64,000 nucleotides of DNA. Source: Amycolatopsis vastitatis (lineage in GTDB: Bacteria > Actinomycetota > Actinomycetes > Mycobacteriales > Pseudonocardiaceae). Shown here piece after piece: positions 15,815 through 24,274 of the stretch (its first letter is position 1; every line of letters starts with the position of its first letter). The notes under the pieces are model-generated. The model was not told the origin of the DNA. It saw nothing but the letters and a program-made list of their open reading frames with translations, and did no database searches. The stretch spans positions 62,001 to 126,000 of the forward strand of contig NZ_NMUL01000026.1 of assembly GCF_002234595.1 (NCBI RefSeq), given 5' to 3'. A program made the position numbers and the translations under genes.

Positions 15815-17539
15815 ATGGATGCCGACCTGACCCGCCGCCAGCTCCTCCGCGGCAGTGCCGCGGGCGTAGGCCTCGCCGTGACGTCCGGGCTCGCGGCCCC
15901 CGCCGCTGCCGCACCTCTTGGCGAGTACGACGTCGTCGTGGTCGGCTCCGGTGCGGCCGGCATGACCGCCGCGCTGACGGCGGCCAAGCGCGGGCTGAGC
16001 GTCGTCGTGCTCGAGAAGGCGCCGACGTTCGGCGGCTCGGCGGCCCGCTCCGGCGCCGGGATCTGGATCCCGAACAACCCGGTCCTGCTCGCCGCCGGCG
16101 TGCCGGACACGCCCGCGAAGGCCGCGCAGTACCTCGCCGCGGTCGTCGGCCCGGACGTGCCGGCCGCGCGGCAGGAGGCGTTCCTGCGCAACGGCCCCGC
16201 GATGATTTCGTTCGTCCTGGCCAACAGCCCGCTGCGGTTCCGCTTCATGGAGGGCTACAGCGACTACTACCCGGAGCTGCCGGGCGGCCTGCCGAACGGC
16301 CGGTCCATCGAGCCGGACCAGTTCGACGGCAAGCTGCTCGGCGCCGAGCTGGCGAACCTGAACCCGCCCTACCTCGCGACGCCGGCCGGGCTGGTCGTCT
16401 TCAGCGCGGACTACAAGTGGCTGAACCTCGCCTTGGTGAACGCCAAGGGCGCCGCGGTCGCCGCCGAGTGCCTCGCCCGCGGCACGGCCGCCGCGCTGGC
16501 CGGGCAGAAGCCGCTCACCATGGGGCAGTCGCTCGCCGCCGGCTTGCGGGTCGGCCTCCAGCGGGCGAACGTCCCGGTGCTGCTGAACACCCCGCTCGTC
16601 GACCTGAACGTCGAAAACGGCGCGGTCACCGGTGTCGTGACGCCGCAAGGGCTGGTGCGGGCGCGCCGCGGCGTGATCGTCGGCTCCGGCGGGTTCGAGC
16701 ACAACGCCGCGATGCGCGCGCAGTACCAGCGGCAGCCGATCGGCACCGACTGGACGGTCGGCGCGAAGGAGAACACCGGCGACGGCCACCGCGCCGGGCA
16801 GCGCGCCGGCGCCGCCCTCGACCTGATGGACGACGCCTGGTGGGGCCCGGCCATCCCGACCCCCGGCGACCCGTACTTCTGCCTGGCCGAACGCACCCTG
16901 CCCGGCGGGCTGATCGTCAACCAGGCCGGGCAGCGGTTCGTCAACGAAGCCGCGCCCTACAGCGACGTCGTGCACACGATGTACGACAAGAACCCGTCGG
17001 CGCCGGACATCCCGGCGTGGCTGATCGTCGACCAGAACTACCGCAACCGGTACCTGTTCCGCGACATCGCGCCGCTGCTGCCCTTCCCGGACGCCTGGTA
17101 CGCCGCCGGCGCGGTCTTCAAGGCGTCGACGATCCAGGACCTCGGCGCGCAGATCGGCGTGCCGACGGCCGCGTTGAAGTCCACTGTGGACCGATTCAAC
17201 GGCTTCGCGCGGTCCGGCGTGGACACCGAATTCCGGCGCGGCTCGAGCGCGTACGACCACTACTACACGGATCCGTCGGTGTCGCCGAACTCCTGCCTGG
17301 CGCCGCTGCGGTCGGCGCCGTACTACGCCCTGCGGCTCGTTCCCGGCGACCTCGGCACCAAGGGCGGCATGCGCACGGACGCCCGGGCGCGGGTGCTCCG
17401 CCCGGACGGCTCGGTGATCCAAGGCCTGTACGCGGCCGGCAACGCGAGCGCAGCCGTGATGGGGCACAGCTACGCCGGCGCGGGGTCGACCATCGGCCCG
17501 GCGATGACGTTCGGCTACATCGCCGCGAACGACGTCTAG
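15815..17539 (+). CDS. Tat-exported 3-ketosteroid-delta-1-dehydrogenase-like flavoprotein
   Basis: A 574-residue FAD enzyme. The N-terminus is a twin-arginine signal (TRRQLLRGSAAGVGLAVTSG, then PAAAA). The FAD Rossmann motif is VVVGSGAAGMTAAL at ~40 with the Glu at the end of strand two (VVVLEKA). The C-terminal signature GHSYAGAGSTIGPAMTFGY places Tyr and the Gly four residues later as in KstD Tyr487/Gly491. Family enzymes insert the C1-C2 double bond in steroid ring A. Most KstDs are cytoplasmic, so Tat export is unusual; related flavocytochrome-c/fumarate-reductase flavoproteins remain an alternative. ATG start with GAGGAG at 15803-15808. It overlaps the convergent LLM gene by four bases. 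Confidence 0.82.
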   Translation: MDADLTRRQLLRGSAAGVGLAVTSGLAAPAAAAPLGEYDVVVVGSGAAGMTAALTAAKRGLSVVVLEKAPTFGGSAARSGAGIWIPNNPVLLAAGVPDTPAKAAQYLAAVVGPDVPAARQEAFLRNGPAMISFVLANSPLRFRFMEGYSDYYPELPGGLPNGRSIEPDQFDGKLLGAELANLNPPYLATPAGLVVFSADYKWLNLALVNAKGAAVAAECLARGTAAALAGQKPLTMGQSLAAGLRVGLQRANVPVLLNTPLVDLNVENGAVTGVVTPQGLVRARRGVIVGSGGFEHNAAMRAQYQRQPIGTDWTVGAKENTGDGHRAGQRAGAALDLMDDAWWGPAIPTPGDPYFCLAERTLPGGLIVNQAGQRFVNEAAPYSDVVHTMYDKNPSAPDIPAWLIVDQNYRNRYLFRDIAPLLPFPDAWYAAGAVFKASTIQDLGAQIGVPTAALKSTVDRFNGFARSGVDTEFRRGSSAYDHYYTDPSVSPNSCLAPLRSAPYYALRLVPGDLGTKGGMRTDARARVLRPDGSVIQGLYAAGNASAAVMGHSYAGAGSTIGPAMTFGYIAANDV

Positions 17540-18564
17540 AACTCCTTCTCCACCAGCGGAAGCACCTCGGTGCCCATGAGTTCGATGGCCCGCATGACGT
17601 CGGCGTGCGGCACACCGGACCAGTCCATCTGCATCGCGTAGCGGTCCGCGCCGGTGAGCTTGCCGACCTCGATGAGCCGTTCGGCGATCTCCTGCGGGCT
17701 CCCGACGAACAGCGCCTGGGCGCCGTGGGTGTAGGAGTCGTACTCGGCGCGGGTGGGGACGGCCCAGCCGCGGGCGCGGGCGCCGTACTTCATCGTCTCG
17801 AGCCAGTACGGGTAGAACGTCTCCTTGGCGTCCTGCGACTTCTCGGCGATGAACCCGATCGCGCCCATGGTGACGTGCAGGTCCGCCGGGTCCTGTTCGC
17901 CCGCCTCGCCGGCGTGGCGGTAGAGGTCGACCAGCGGGGCGAAGCGCTCGGGCTCGCCGCCGATCACGGCGTACACCACCGGCAGCCCGAGCAGCCCGGC
18001 GCGGATCGACGACTCGGGGTTGCCGCCGGTGCCGACGGAGATGCGCAGGCGCTTGCCGTACGGCCGGGGCAGGATCCGTGCGTTCTCCAGTGGCGGCCGG
18101 AACTTGCCGGACCAGGTCAGCGGGTCTTCGCGGTCGATGCGCAGCAGCAGCGCGAGCTTCTCCTCGAAGAGCTCGTCGTAGTCGCCGAGGTCGTTGCCGA
18201 ACAGCGGGAACGACTCGGTGAACGACCCGCGCCCGGCGAGCAGCTCGGCGCGGCCGTGGCTGAGCTGGTCGAGCGTCGTGAACTGCTGGTAGACGCGGAC
18301 CGGGTCCTCCGTGCTCAGCACGGTGACGGCGGAGCTGAGGGTGATCTGGTTCGTGATGCTCGCCGCCGCGGCCAGCACCGTGCCCGGGTTGGAGATGGCG
18401 TACTGGTCGAGGTGGTGCTCGCCGAGGCCGTAGAAGCCGAGGCCCAGCTCGTCGGCGAGCTTGATCCGCTCGAGCGTGTTGGCCAGCGTCCGCGCGACGG
18501 TGAGCTGCTCGCCGGTGCGCGGGTCGGGCGAGCGGTCGCCGAAGCTGTAGATGCCGAGTTTCAT
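17536..18564 (-). CDS. LLM-class (luciferase-like) flavin-dependent oxidoreductase
   Basis: A 342-residue luciferase-family monooxygenase. It begins MKLGIYSFGDRSPDP and has typical LLM landmarks: LGLGFYGLGEHH (~40-50), SSAVTVLSTEDPVRVYQQFTTLDQLSHGRAELLAGRGSF split over ~75-115, SVGTGGNPESS (~175) and FVGSPQEIAERL near 290. It uses reduced flavin (FMNH2 or F420) on an unknown substrate. ATG start. It lies downstream of, but not overlapping, the dehydrogenase gene at 18602 on the same strand (37-base gap), so read-through from that operon is possible. Confidence 0.9.
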   Translation of the reverse strand: MKLGIYSFGDRSPDPRTGEQLTVARTLANTLERIKLADELGLGFYGLGEHHLDQYAISNPGTVLAAAASITNQITLSSAVTVLSTEDPVRVYQQFTTLDQLSHGRAELLAGRGSFTESFPLFGNDLGDYDELFEEKLALLLRIDREDPLTWSGKFRPPLENARILPRPYGKRLRISVGTGGNPESSIRAGLLGLPVVYAVIGGEPERFAPLVDLYRHAGEAGEQDPADLHVTMGAIGFIAEKSQDAKETFYPYWLETMKYGARARGWAVPTRAEYDSYTHGAQALFVGSPQEIAERLIEVGKLTGADRYAMQMDWSGVPHADVMRAIELMGTEVLPLVEKEF

Positions 18565-18601
18565 AGAGCATTCAACTATCTGGCGGGGCGAATCGTTCCC
18601 T

Positions 18602-19774
18602 TCAGCCGAACCGGGCCTGGATGGCCGCCAGGTTCTGCTCCGACAGCCGCAGGGCCGCGGCGCGCAGGCTCAGGCCGTCCAGTGTCGCCACCTCGAACAC
18701 ACTGGTCACCAGCCCGCTCATGCGGGCCCGGACCTTGTCGAACGCTTCGCCGGCGTCCGCGCCGACGTCGCCGAACAAGGTCCACCACCACCACGAGTTG
18801 GTCGCCGAATTGGCCACGAAGTCCGGCACCACCCGGATGCCGCGGGCGTCCAGCAGCTCTTCGGCGTCCGGGGTGACCGGCAGGTTCGCGGCTTCGACGA
18901 TGAGCTTCGCGTCGATCTTGGCCTGGTTGTCGCTGTCGACGCAGTAGGAGATCGCCGCCGGGACGAGGACCTCGGCCGGCACGTCCAGCCACGCTTCCGG
19001 CGGGAGGAGCTCGTCGCCGGGCTTGAGGTTGTCGCGGTCGATCCCGCCGAAGCGGTCCCGGTGCCGCAGCAGGTTTTCGATGTCGAGCCCGGCGGGGTTG
19101 ACGACGACCCCGCGCACGTCCGAGACCCCGACCACCCGCAGCCCCGCGTCGGCGAGGAACCGCGCGGTGGCGCCGCCCATCGCCCCGAAGCCCTGCACCA
19201 CCGCGCGGTTCTCGTTCTTGTCCAGGCCCAGCATTTCGAGCCCGGTCAGCGTGGCCTGCGCGACGCCGAGCCCGCCGACCAGCTCGTCGAGCCCCAGGCC
19301 GCCGACCTCGATCCGGAACGCCTCCGCCAGCCGCGCGGTCGCCGCCTCCCGGTCTTCGAGCAGCGGGTAGACCGCCTGCACCGGGCTGAGCAGGCCGATC
19401 TCCGCGATCACGCCGTCGATGACGTCCTGGCGCAGGCCCAGGTCCTCGCCCATGGTCCAGTACTGCTCGATCAGCGGGCGCATGGTGTGCAGGTAGCGGG
19501 CGACGACGTCCCTGGCGCGCTCGTCGTACGGGTCGAAGTCGATGCCGCCCTTGGCGCCGCCCAGCGGGACGTACCGGCCGCCGGGGTCGTAGTTGAGCCC
19601 CTCCTTGAGCGTCATGCCCCTGGCCAGGCCGCGGACCTCGAAGAGCGTGCAGCCGCGGCGCATCCGCAGGCCCCCGCTCGCCACGCCGCGGACGAGCCGG
19701 TCGATCACCAGGTAGCCACGGCACCCGGTGACCGGGTCGGTCCACGCCACTTCGAGCAAGGCCTGCTCAGTCAT
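18602..19774 (-). CDS. Glu/Leu/Phe/Val dehydrogenase family protein
   Basis: A 390-residue amino-acid dehydrogenase. The N-terminal domain has the substrate Lys region GGLRMRRG and the catalytic-Lys motif PLGGAKGGIDFDP (~72-84), then QYWTMGEDLGL. The NAD domain has VVQGFGAMGGATARFL (~195-210) and VEAANLPVTPDAEELL plus VVPDFVANS near 300-330. The reaction is reversible oxidative deamination to a 2-oxo acid; Leu/Val versus Glu preference cannot be fixed. The ATG at 19774 follows AGGAGGGG. It starts 20 bases after the stop of a TetR gene, so the two are likely one operon. Confidence 0.9.
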   Translation of the reverse strand: MTEQALLEVAWTDPVTGCRGYLVIDRLVRGVASGGLRMRRGCTLFEVRGLARGMTLKEGLNYDPGGRYVPLGGAKGGIDFDPYDERARDVVARYLHTMRPLIEQYWTMGEDLGLRQDVIDGVIAEIGLLSPVQAVYPLLEDREAATARLAEAFRIEVGGLGLDELVGGLGVAQATLTGLEMLGLDKNENRAVVQGFGAMGGATARFLADAGLRVVGVSDVRGVVVNPAGLDIENLLRHRDRFGGIDRDNLKPGDELLPPEAWLDVPAEVLVPAAISYCVDSDNQAKIDAKLIVEAANLPVTPDAEELLDARGIRVVPDFVANSATNSWWWWTLFGDVGADAGEAFDKVRARMSGLVTSVFEVATLDGLSLRAAALRLSEQNLAAIQARFG

Positions 19775-19794
19775 CGCCCCTCCTGATCGCCCGG

Positions 19795-20379
19795 TCAATA
19801 TCCGAGCTCGTACGCCATCGCCTGCTCGACCCACCGGGCGCAGTCACCGGCGGTGACCGTGCCCTCGCGCGCGACGACCTGCACCGCGAGCCCGTCGAGC
19901 AGGGCGGTCAGCCGCCACGCCGCGCCGTGCGGATCCGGGCACCGGAACACGCCGGCGCCGACCCCCTCGGCGATCAGCGCGACGACGGCGTCCCGCCACC
20001 GCAGGTCCAGCCGCTGCAGCACGGCGCGAAGCTGGGGGTCGCGCATCGCTGCCGCACCCGCCTCGATCCACAGCTTCCAGCCGTGGGCGGGCTGGGCCGG
20101 CCCGTACAGCGCCAGCACCGAGCGCAGGCGGGCGTCGGCCGGGCCGCCTCGCGCCAGCTCGGCACGCAGGTTCGCCAGGTCCTTTTCCGCTGCCTGCCGG
20201 AACGCCTCGATGACCAGCGTTTCCAGGGTCCCGAAGTGGTAGAAGATCAGCGCGGTGCTGACGTCGAGGGCCTTGGCGACGTCGGCGGCCCGCACGCCGG
20301 CGATACCCCGGGCCCGGATCTGCTCGAGCGCGGCGAGCACGATCTCCTCCCGCCGCACCGCGACCGCCTTGCGCGTCAT
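19795..20379 (-). CDS. TetR-family transcriptional regulator
   Basis: A 194-residue regulator with the helix-turn-helix at ~10-55 (IVLAALEQIRARGIAGVRAADVAKAL, split around DVSTALIFYHFGTLETL) and a helical C-terminal domain ending WVEQAMAYELGY. The SALIFYHFGTLE recognition helix resembles BetI-type TetR proteins. It precedes the amino-acid dehydrogenase by 20 bases on the same strand, suggesting it regulates its own operon. No clear palindrome is seen immediately upstream. Confidence 0.88.
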   Translation of the reverse strand: MTRKAVAVRREEIVLAALEQIRARGIAGVRAADVAKALDVSTALIFYHFGTLETLVIEAFRQAAEKDLANLRAELARGGPADARLRSVLALYGPAQPAHGWKLWIEAGAAAMRDPQLRAVLQRLDLRWRDAVVALIAEGVGAGVFRCPDPHGAAWRLTALLDGLAVQVVAREGTVTAGDCARWVEQAMAYELGY

Positions 20380-20789
20380 GCGGCCACCGTACCCAGCGGT
20401 GTGGCGCGGGGGGATGCGCCGAATGTGGGTTGTCGGCCTGTGCGGACAGTCAGGACCGGTGCGGGGTTCCCGGGCTCAGGCCGCCCCGAAGCCGGGCTCG
20501 GGAACGGTTCTCCGGTCGCTGCGTGAGTCGCCCGGCTCGGTACTCGCCACCCCGAAGCCGGATTGTGACTACGGCCGGTAGTACCGCGTCAAGGCGGGAA
20601 AGCGTGCCTTGACCCGGCACTGCCGTCCGTGTTCTGGCTTCGTATCGGGGTTGCGGGGAGGGGTCTGGGTGGGGTGCCGGTTGTGCCTTCAGCGTGCGGG
20701 TGGTGGGAGGTGATGGTGCGCTGCGGGGCCTGTGACATGCCTGTTGCCGGGGAACCGTCGTGGTTCCCCGGCGAACTCGGCCTTCGGCC
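20380..20789. other. Intergenic region of ~410 bases, no gene seen
   Basis: This region lies between the TetR gene (leftward, starting at 20379) and the 3' end of the epoxide hydrolase fusion gene. It should contain the TetR operon promoter. Apart from the hairpin at 20746-20772 I see no supported open frame; short frames here have no ribosome site and no protein-like pattern. Confidence 0.5.
20746..20772 (-). terminator. Strong hairpin after the epoxide hydrolase fusion gene
   Basis: GCCGGGGAACC (20746-20756) and GGTTCCCCGGC (20762-20772) are perfect 11-bp arms with a 5-nt loop, lying 18 bases past the stop of the minus-strand gene ending at 20790. There is no U-tract, as is common for actinobacterial terminators. 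Confidence 0.8.
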
Positions 20790-22496
20790 TCAGGCGGTCC
20801 ACTCCGGGTCGCGGCCCAGGTAGCGCAGCAGCGACGGCACCGCGCCCTCGTCGTCCGGGCCCTCCAGGGCCGGGGCGTAGGCGAATCCGCGCAGCGGTTC
20901 CGCCAGTTGCTTCGCCACCGGCAGCAGGGCCTCGGCCAGCTCCGGCGTCAGCGGGGACGCCTGGCCGGATGCCACGGCGATGTCCCAAGCGTGCACGGCC
21001 GCGTCCAGGGCCGCCGCACCCACCGCCACCTGCGCCGGGAGCGCGCCCTGCGGCAGGGGAGTGGGGACTTCCGCCGCGTCCGGCTTCACCGTCGCGAACG
21101 CCGCCGCCGCGGCCTTCAGGGTGGGCTCCAGGAAGTCGGTTGCCCGGCCGGTGAGCTCGCCCGACGGGGCGAACGGGTTGAAGTCCGGGCCGCCCGAGCC
21201 CGTGATGGCCGCCGCGTAGCCCAGCTGGTCGCCCGCCGCGTGCTGGAGGACCTGGGTGACGTTCCACTCCGAGCACGGCGTCGGGGCCGCCCAGTCCCGC
21301 ACGCCCGCGATCGCCGACCGCAGGGCCTCGTGGGCCGCCGCCAGGACCGGCCACGACGAGCCGCGGGTCAGGCCCGCGAAGAACCCGCGGATGTCACCCA
21401 CCAGGACGTTCGTGGCCTCGTGTGCCGCGTAGTGGCCCGCCGCGTCGCGGGGGCCGCCGCTGCCGGACTGCACGTCGTAGGCGTTCCAGCTGACGATGTT
21501 CGCGTGGTCGCGCTCGGCGAACCGGCGGATCGACTGGAAGTCGCCCGCGAACATCGCCAGGCCCGTCGGCACCGTCGTCGGCCCCTCCGGGCGCGCCGTC
21601 GTGTGCGCGTCCTCGTAGTAGAAGCGGATCGACGAGCCGCCGGTGCGGGTCAGCCAGTACAGCGCCACGTTGGCCAGGACGAAGTCGGCGTCGAGGTGCT
21701 CGCCGAACAGCTGGGCGTTCCACGCCAGGAGGCCCAGCGGGGAGTCCGCGAGCGCGAACGCCAGCGTGTGCGGCTGCTGGCTGTGCAGCGTGTTGAAGGA
21801 GAACATGTTCTCGTAGAACCACTGCAGGTGCGCGAGCGCGGCCTGGTCGGCTTCGCTCAGGTCCGCCATCTCGGCCGGGTCGCCGGAGGGGAACGCGAAC
21901 AGCTGCGTGACGTGCACGCCGACGACCTTCTCCGGCGCGAGCCTGCCGATCTCCGGCGAGACCATCGACCCCGCGTCGTTGCCGACCGCGCCGTACTTCT
22001 CGTAGCCGAGACGGCTCATCAGCTCGGTCCACGCCGCCGCCGTGCGGTGCGTGCCCCAGCCCGCCGACCGCGTCGGGCCCGAGAAGCCGAAGCCCGGCAG
22101 GGACGGGATGACCAGGTGGAACGCCGGCTCGTCCGCCGACTCCGGCTCGGTCAGCGGGCCGATCACGTCGAGGTACTCCACGATCGAGCCCGGCCAGCCG
22201 TGCGTCAGCACCAGCGGCGTCGCGTCCTCCCGCGAAGACCGGACGTGCAGGAAGTGGATGGTCTCGCCGTCGATCTCGGTCACGAACTGCGGGTACGCGT
22301 TGAGCCGCGCCTCGAAGGCCCGCCAGTCGAACTTCTCCAGCCAGTGCTCGGCCAGCGCGCGGACCCGCTCGTTCGTGACGCCGTACCCGGCGGGCAGGTC
22401 GTCCGGCCACAGCGCGCCGCGCAGGCGGTTCTGCAGGTCGTCCAGCGCGGACTGGGGGATCTCGGCGCGGAACGGGCGGAGGGCGGGGACCGTCAT
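20790..22496 (-). CDS. Epoxide hydrolase fused to a TIGR03086-like (mycothiol/DinB-type) domain
   Basis: A 568-residue fusion. Residues 1-~110 are the EHN cap-type N-terminus of epoxide hydrolases, followed by an alpha/beta hydrolase core with HGWPGS (99-104), the Asp nucleophile in GNDAGS (D174) and the His region GHYAAHE at the core's end (~370). Residues ~380-568 match the TIGR03086/maleylpyruvate-isomerase-like DinB pattern (WAAPTPCSEWNVTQVLQHAAGDQLGY..., LDAAVHAWDIAVASGQ). The fusion suggests hydrolysis of an epoxide coupled to a mycothiol- or metal-dependent step. ATG start with GGAGCCAGCC upstream. It diverges from a TetR gene with matching inverted repeats between. Confidence 0.88.
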   Translation of the reverse strand: MTVPALRPFRAEIPQSALDDLQNRLRGALWPDDLPAGYGVTNERVRALAEHWLEKFDWRAFEARLNAYPQFVTEIDGETIHFLHVRSSREDATPLVLTHGWPGSIVEYLDVIGPLTEPESADEPAFHLVIPSLPGFGFSGPTRSAGWGTHRTAAAWTELMSRLGYEKYGAVGNDAGSMVSPEIGRLAPEKVVGVHVTQLFAFPSGDPAEMADLSEADQAALAHLQWFYENMFSFNTLHSQQPHTLAFALADSPLGLLAWNAQLFGEHLDADFVLANVALYWLTRTGGSSIRFYYEDAHTTARPEGPTTVPTGLAMFAGDFQSIRRFAERDHANIVSWNAYDVQSGSGGPRDAAGHYAAHEATNVLVGDIRGFFAGLTRGSSWPVLAAAHEALRSAIAGVRDWAAPTPCSEWNVTQVLQHAAGDQLGYAAAITGSGGPDFNPFAPSGELTGRATDFLEPTLKAAAAAFATVKPDAAEVPTPLPQGALPAQVAVGAAALDAAVHAWDIAVASGQASPLTPELAEALLPVAKQLAEPLRGFAYAPALEGPDDEGAVPSLLRYLGRDPEWTA

Positions 22497-22514
22497 GGCT
22501 GGCTCCTTCGGACT

Positions 22515-22564
22515 GGAACGGAATGCTTTGTTCCGAACTCTAGCAGAGCGGAACGATCCGTTCC
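22515..22564. promoter_or_regulatory. Two GGAAC...GTTCC inverted repeats in divergent promoter
   Basis: GGAACGATCCGTTCC (22550-22564) has perfect 6-bp arms, and GGAAC/GTTCC arms recur at 22515-22519 and 22530-22534. They lie between the epoxide hydrolase fusion and the TetR gene and are probable TetR binding sites controlling both. Confidence 0.7.
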
Positions 22565-22581
22565 AGTGTTAATCTCGGCCC

Positions 22582-23208
22582 ATGAGTGAGACAGCCCTGC
22601 CCGGCCGCCGCGGCCAGGCCGCCCGCAACGACGTCGTCATCCTCGATGCCGCCCGCCAGGTCTTCCTCGTGGACCCGAAGGCGCCGATCTCGCACGTCGC
22701 CGAGCGTGCGGGGGTCGGGATCAGCGCGCTCTACCGCCGGTACCCCAGCAAGGAGGTGCTGCTGTGCCGGCTGTGCCACGACGGCCTCCGCCGGTTCATC
22801 GGCGAAGCCGAAGCCGCGGCCGGGGAGCCCGACGGCTGGACGGCGCTGACCGGGTTCCTCGCCCGGGTCGTGGACGCCGATGTGCACTCGCTGACCGTCC
22901 ACCTCGCGGGCACGTTCACCCCGACGGCCGAGATGGGCGCCGACGCCCGCCGGGCCAACGAGCTGGCGGCCGGCCTGGTCGCCCGGGCCCACGAGAGCGG
23001 GCGTCTGCGCCGTGACGCCGTCGCCGAGGACATCGGCATGATCCTCGAATGCTGCGCGGCGATCCGCGTCGACGACCCGGAGCGCACCGCGCAGTTGCGG
23101 CGCCGGTACCTCGCCCTGCTCGTCGAGGGATTGTCGGCGGGCGGCCCCGATCTGCCGGGCCCGCCGCCGCGCCCGGGTGAGATGAACGGCCGCTGGCGTC
23201 CCTCCTGA
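22582..23208 (+). CDS. TetR-family transcriptional regulator
   Basis: A 208-residue regulator. The helix-turn-helix is at ~18-62 (ILDAARQVFLVDPKAPIS, then HVAERAGVGISALYRRYPSKEVLL), matching the TetR class with ALYRRYPSKE as recognition end. The C-terminal domain is helical and ends in a Pro-rich tail (GPDLPGPPPRPGEMNG). It diverges from the epoxide hydrolase fusion gene, whose promoter region contains two related inverted repeats, so it most likely controls that gene and itself. ATG start. Confidence 0.9.
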   Translation: MSETALPGRRGQAARNDVVILDAARQVFLVDPKAPISHVAERAGVGISALYRRYPSKEVLLCRLCHDGLRRFIGEAEAAAGEPDGWTALTGFLARVVDADVHSLTVHLAGTFTPTAEMGADARRANELAAGLVARAHESGRLRRDAVAEDIGMILECCAAIRVDDPERTAQLRRRYLALLVEGLSAGGPDLPGPPPRPGEMNGRWRPS

Positions 23209-23336
23209 CGGCGGTGCCGCGGCGCGTCCGGATGGCGGTAACGAATTCCGGGAGTGCGACGACTGATCAGCGTCGGCTGTCCACAAAAGACCACGAAAAT
23301 CTGTCAGAGCGGCATTCCCCGGACCGGAACAGCGAG

Positions 23337-24212
23337 ATGACGATTATGCAAAGAAGCTGGCGACGGACCACGATTCTGTCCTCGGTGGCCGCACTGGCCA
23401 CGGCGTTCCTCGCGATCGCGCCCGCGGCGCAGGCCGCACCGCCCACCAGTTCCGTCGAAGTCAGTCCCACTACCGTGCTGCCGGGGCAGACATTCACCGT
23501 CACGCAAACCATTTACAACCCCACCGATTTCACGGTGACTTTCGCGAAGGGCGCCATTTACGGCACGCCGACCGCGATCACCGACGTCGTCGACGTCGTG
23601 TCCTGCACCAACACGACGGCGGTCGGCTGCTTCCAGGCCGGGAGCAGTTACCGTGCCGCGTTCGGCGATCTCGAGGCCGGCGGCACGAGGACCACGGTGT
23701 GGACCTTGCGAGTCAAGGACACCGCGGCACCCGGGTCGTTCACGCTGCAGCACCAGTTCGTCGGTGACAACTACGCCTTCGAAACCCTCGACGGCCCCGT
23801 GATCACCATCGCCGAGCCGGCCACGCAGGCCGACGTCAAGGTCGCGCTGGGCGCCACCGGGCACGGCGGGCTGAACGCGCGCATCGACTACACGGTGACC
23901 GTGACGAACAGCGGCCCGGCCGCGGCGTCCGGAATCCGGGTCGTGGCAACGTATCCGGCGGGCCTGTCGTTCGGCAGCGGTGCCGGGTGCGTCCACGTGA
24001 GCGGCACTCGGACAGTCAACTGTGACGTCGCTTCGCTGGCCAGTGGCGCGTCCGCGACGCCCAAGTTCTCCGTGAACGGCGGCCTGCTCGCGTTGGGTTC
24101 GTACACCACGACCGCCAAGCGGACGGCGAGCTCGCCGGAGGATCCCAGCAGCGCCAACGACAGCGCGTCGAAGACGTGCTCGGCGCTCACCGGGCTCATC
24201 GTGACCTGCTGA
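23337..24212 (+). CDS. Secreted protein with DUF11/CARDB-like beta domains
   Basis: A 291-residue exported protein. The signal peptide (MQRSWRRTTILSS, hydrophobic stretch, PAAQA cleavage) is followed by an N-terminal beta domain (SSVEVSPTTVLPGQTFTVTQ, ~35-160) and a C-terminal DUF11-like domain (~175-270: ARIDYTVTVTNSGPAAASGI, VVATYPAGLSF). Cysteines at conserved spacing could form disulphides outside the cell. It lacks a sortase motif, so it is probably released. Role unknown; such domains occur in surface adhesion and matrix proteins. Two ATGs (23337, 23346) are possible; the second gives the shorter signal. Confidence 0.78.
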   Translation: MTIMQRSWRRTTILSSVAALATAFLAIAPAAQAAPPTSSVEVSPTTVLPGQTFTVTQTIYNPTDFTVTFAKGAIYGTPTAITDVVDVVSCTNTTAVGCFQAGSSYRAAFGDLEAGGTRTTVWTLRVKDTAAPGSFTLQHQFVGDNYAFETLDGPVITIAEPATQADVKVALGATGHGGLNARIDYTVTVTNSGPAAASGIRVVATYPAGLSFGSGAGCVHVSGTRTVNCDVASLASGASATPKFSVNGGLLALGSYTTTAKRTASSPEDPSSANDSASKTCSALTGLIVTC

Positions 24213-24227
24213 GGGTTCGCGAGAGGT

Positions 24228-24269
24228 GAACCGGGCTCGTGTCTTCCGCCAGGGACGCGGGCCCGGTTC
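24228..24269. terminator. Bidirectional hairpin between convergent genes
   Basis: GAACCGGGC (24228-24236) and GCCCGGTTC (24261-24269) are perfect 9-bp arms, with partly paired inner bases, placed between the secreted protein ending at 24212 and the protease gene ending at 24275 on the other strand. Confidence 0.7.
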
Positions 24270-24274
24270 GCGTT

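Noticed and set aside
15779..18876. Very long open frames on both strands over the KstD and LLM genes
   Set aside because: They are Arg/Ala/Gly-rich shadows caused by high GC at codon position three; they lack motifs and ribosome sites and cover well-recognised genes.
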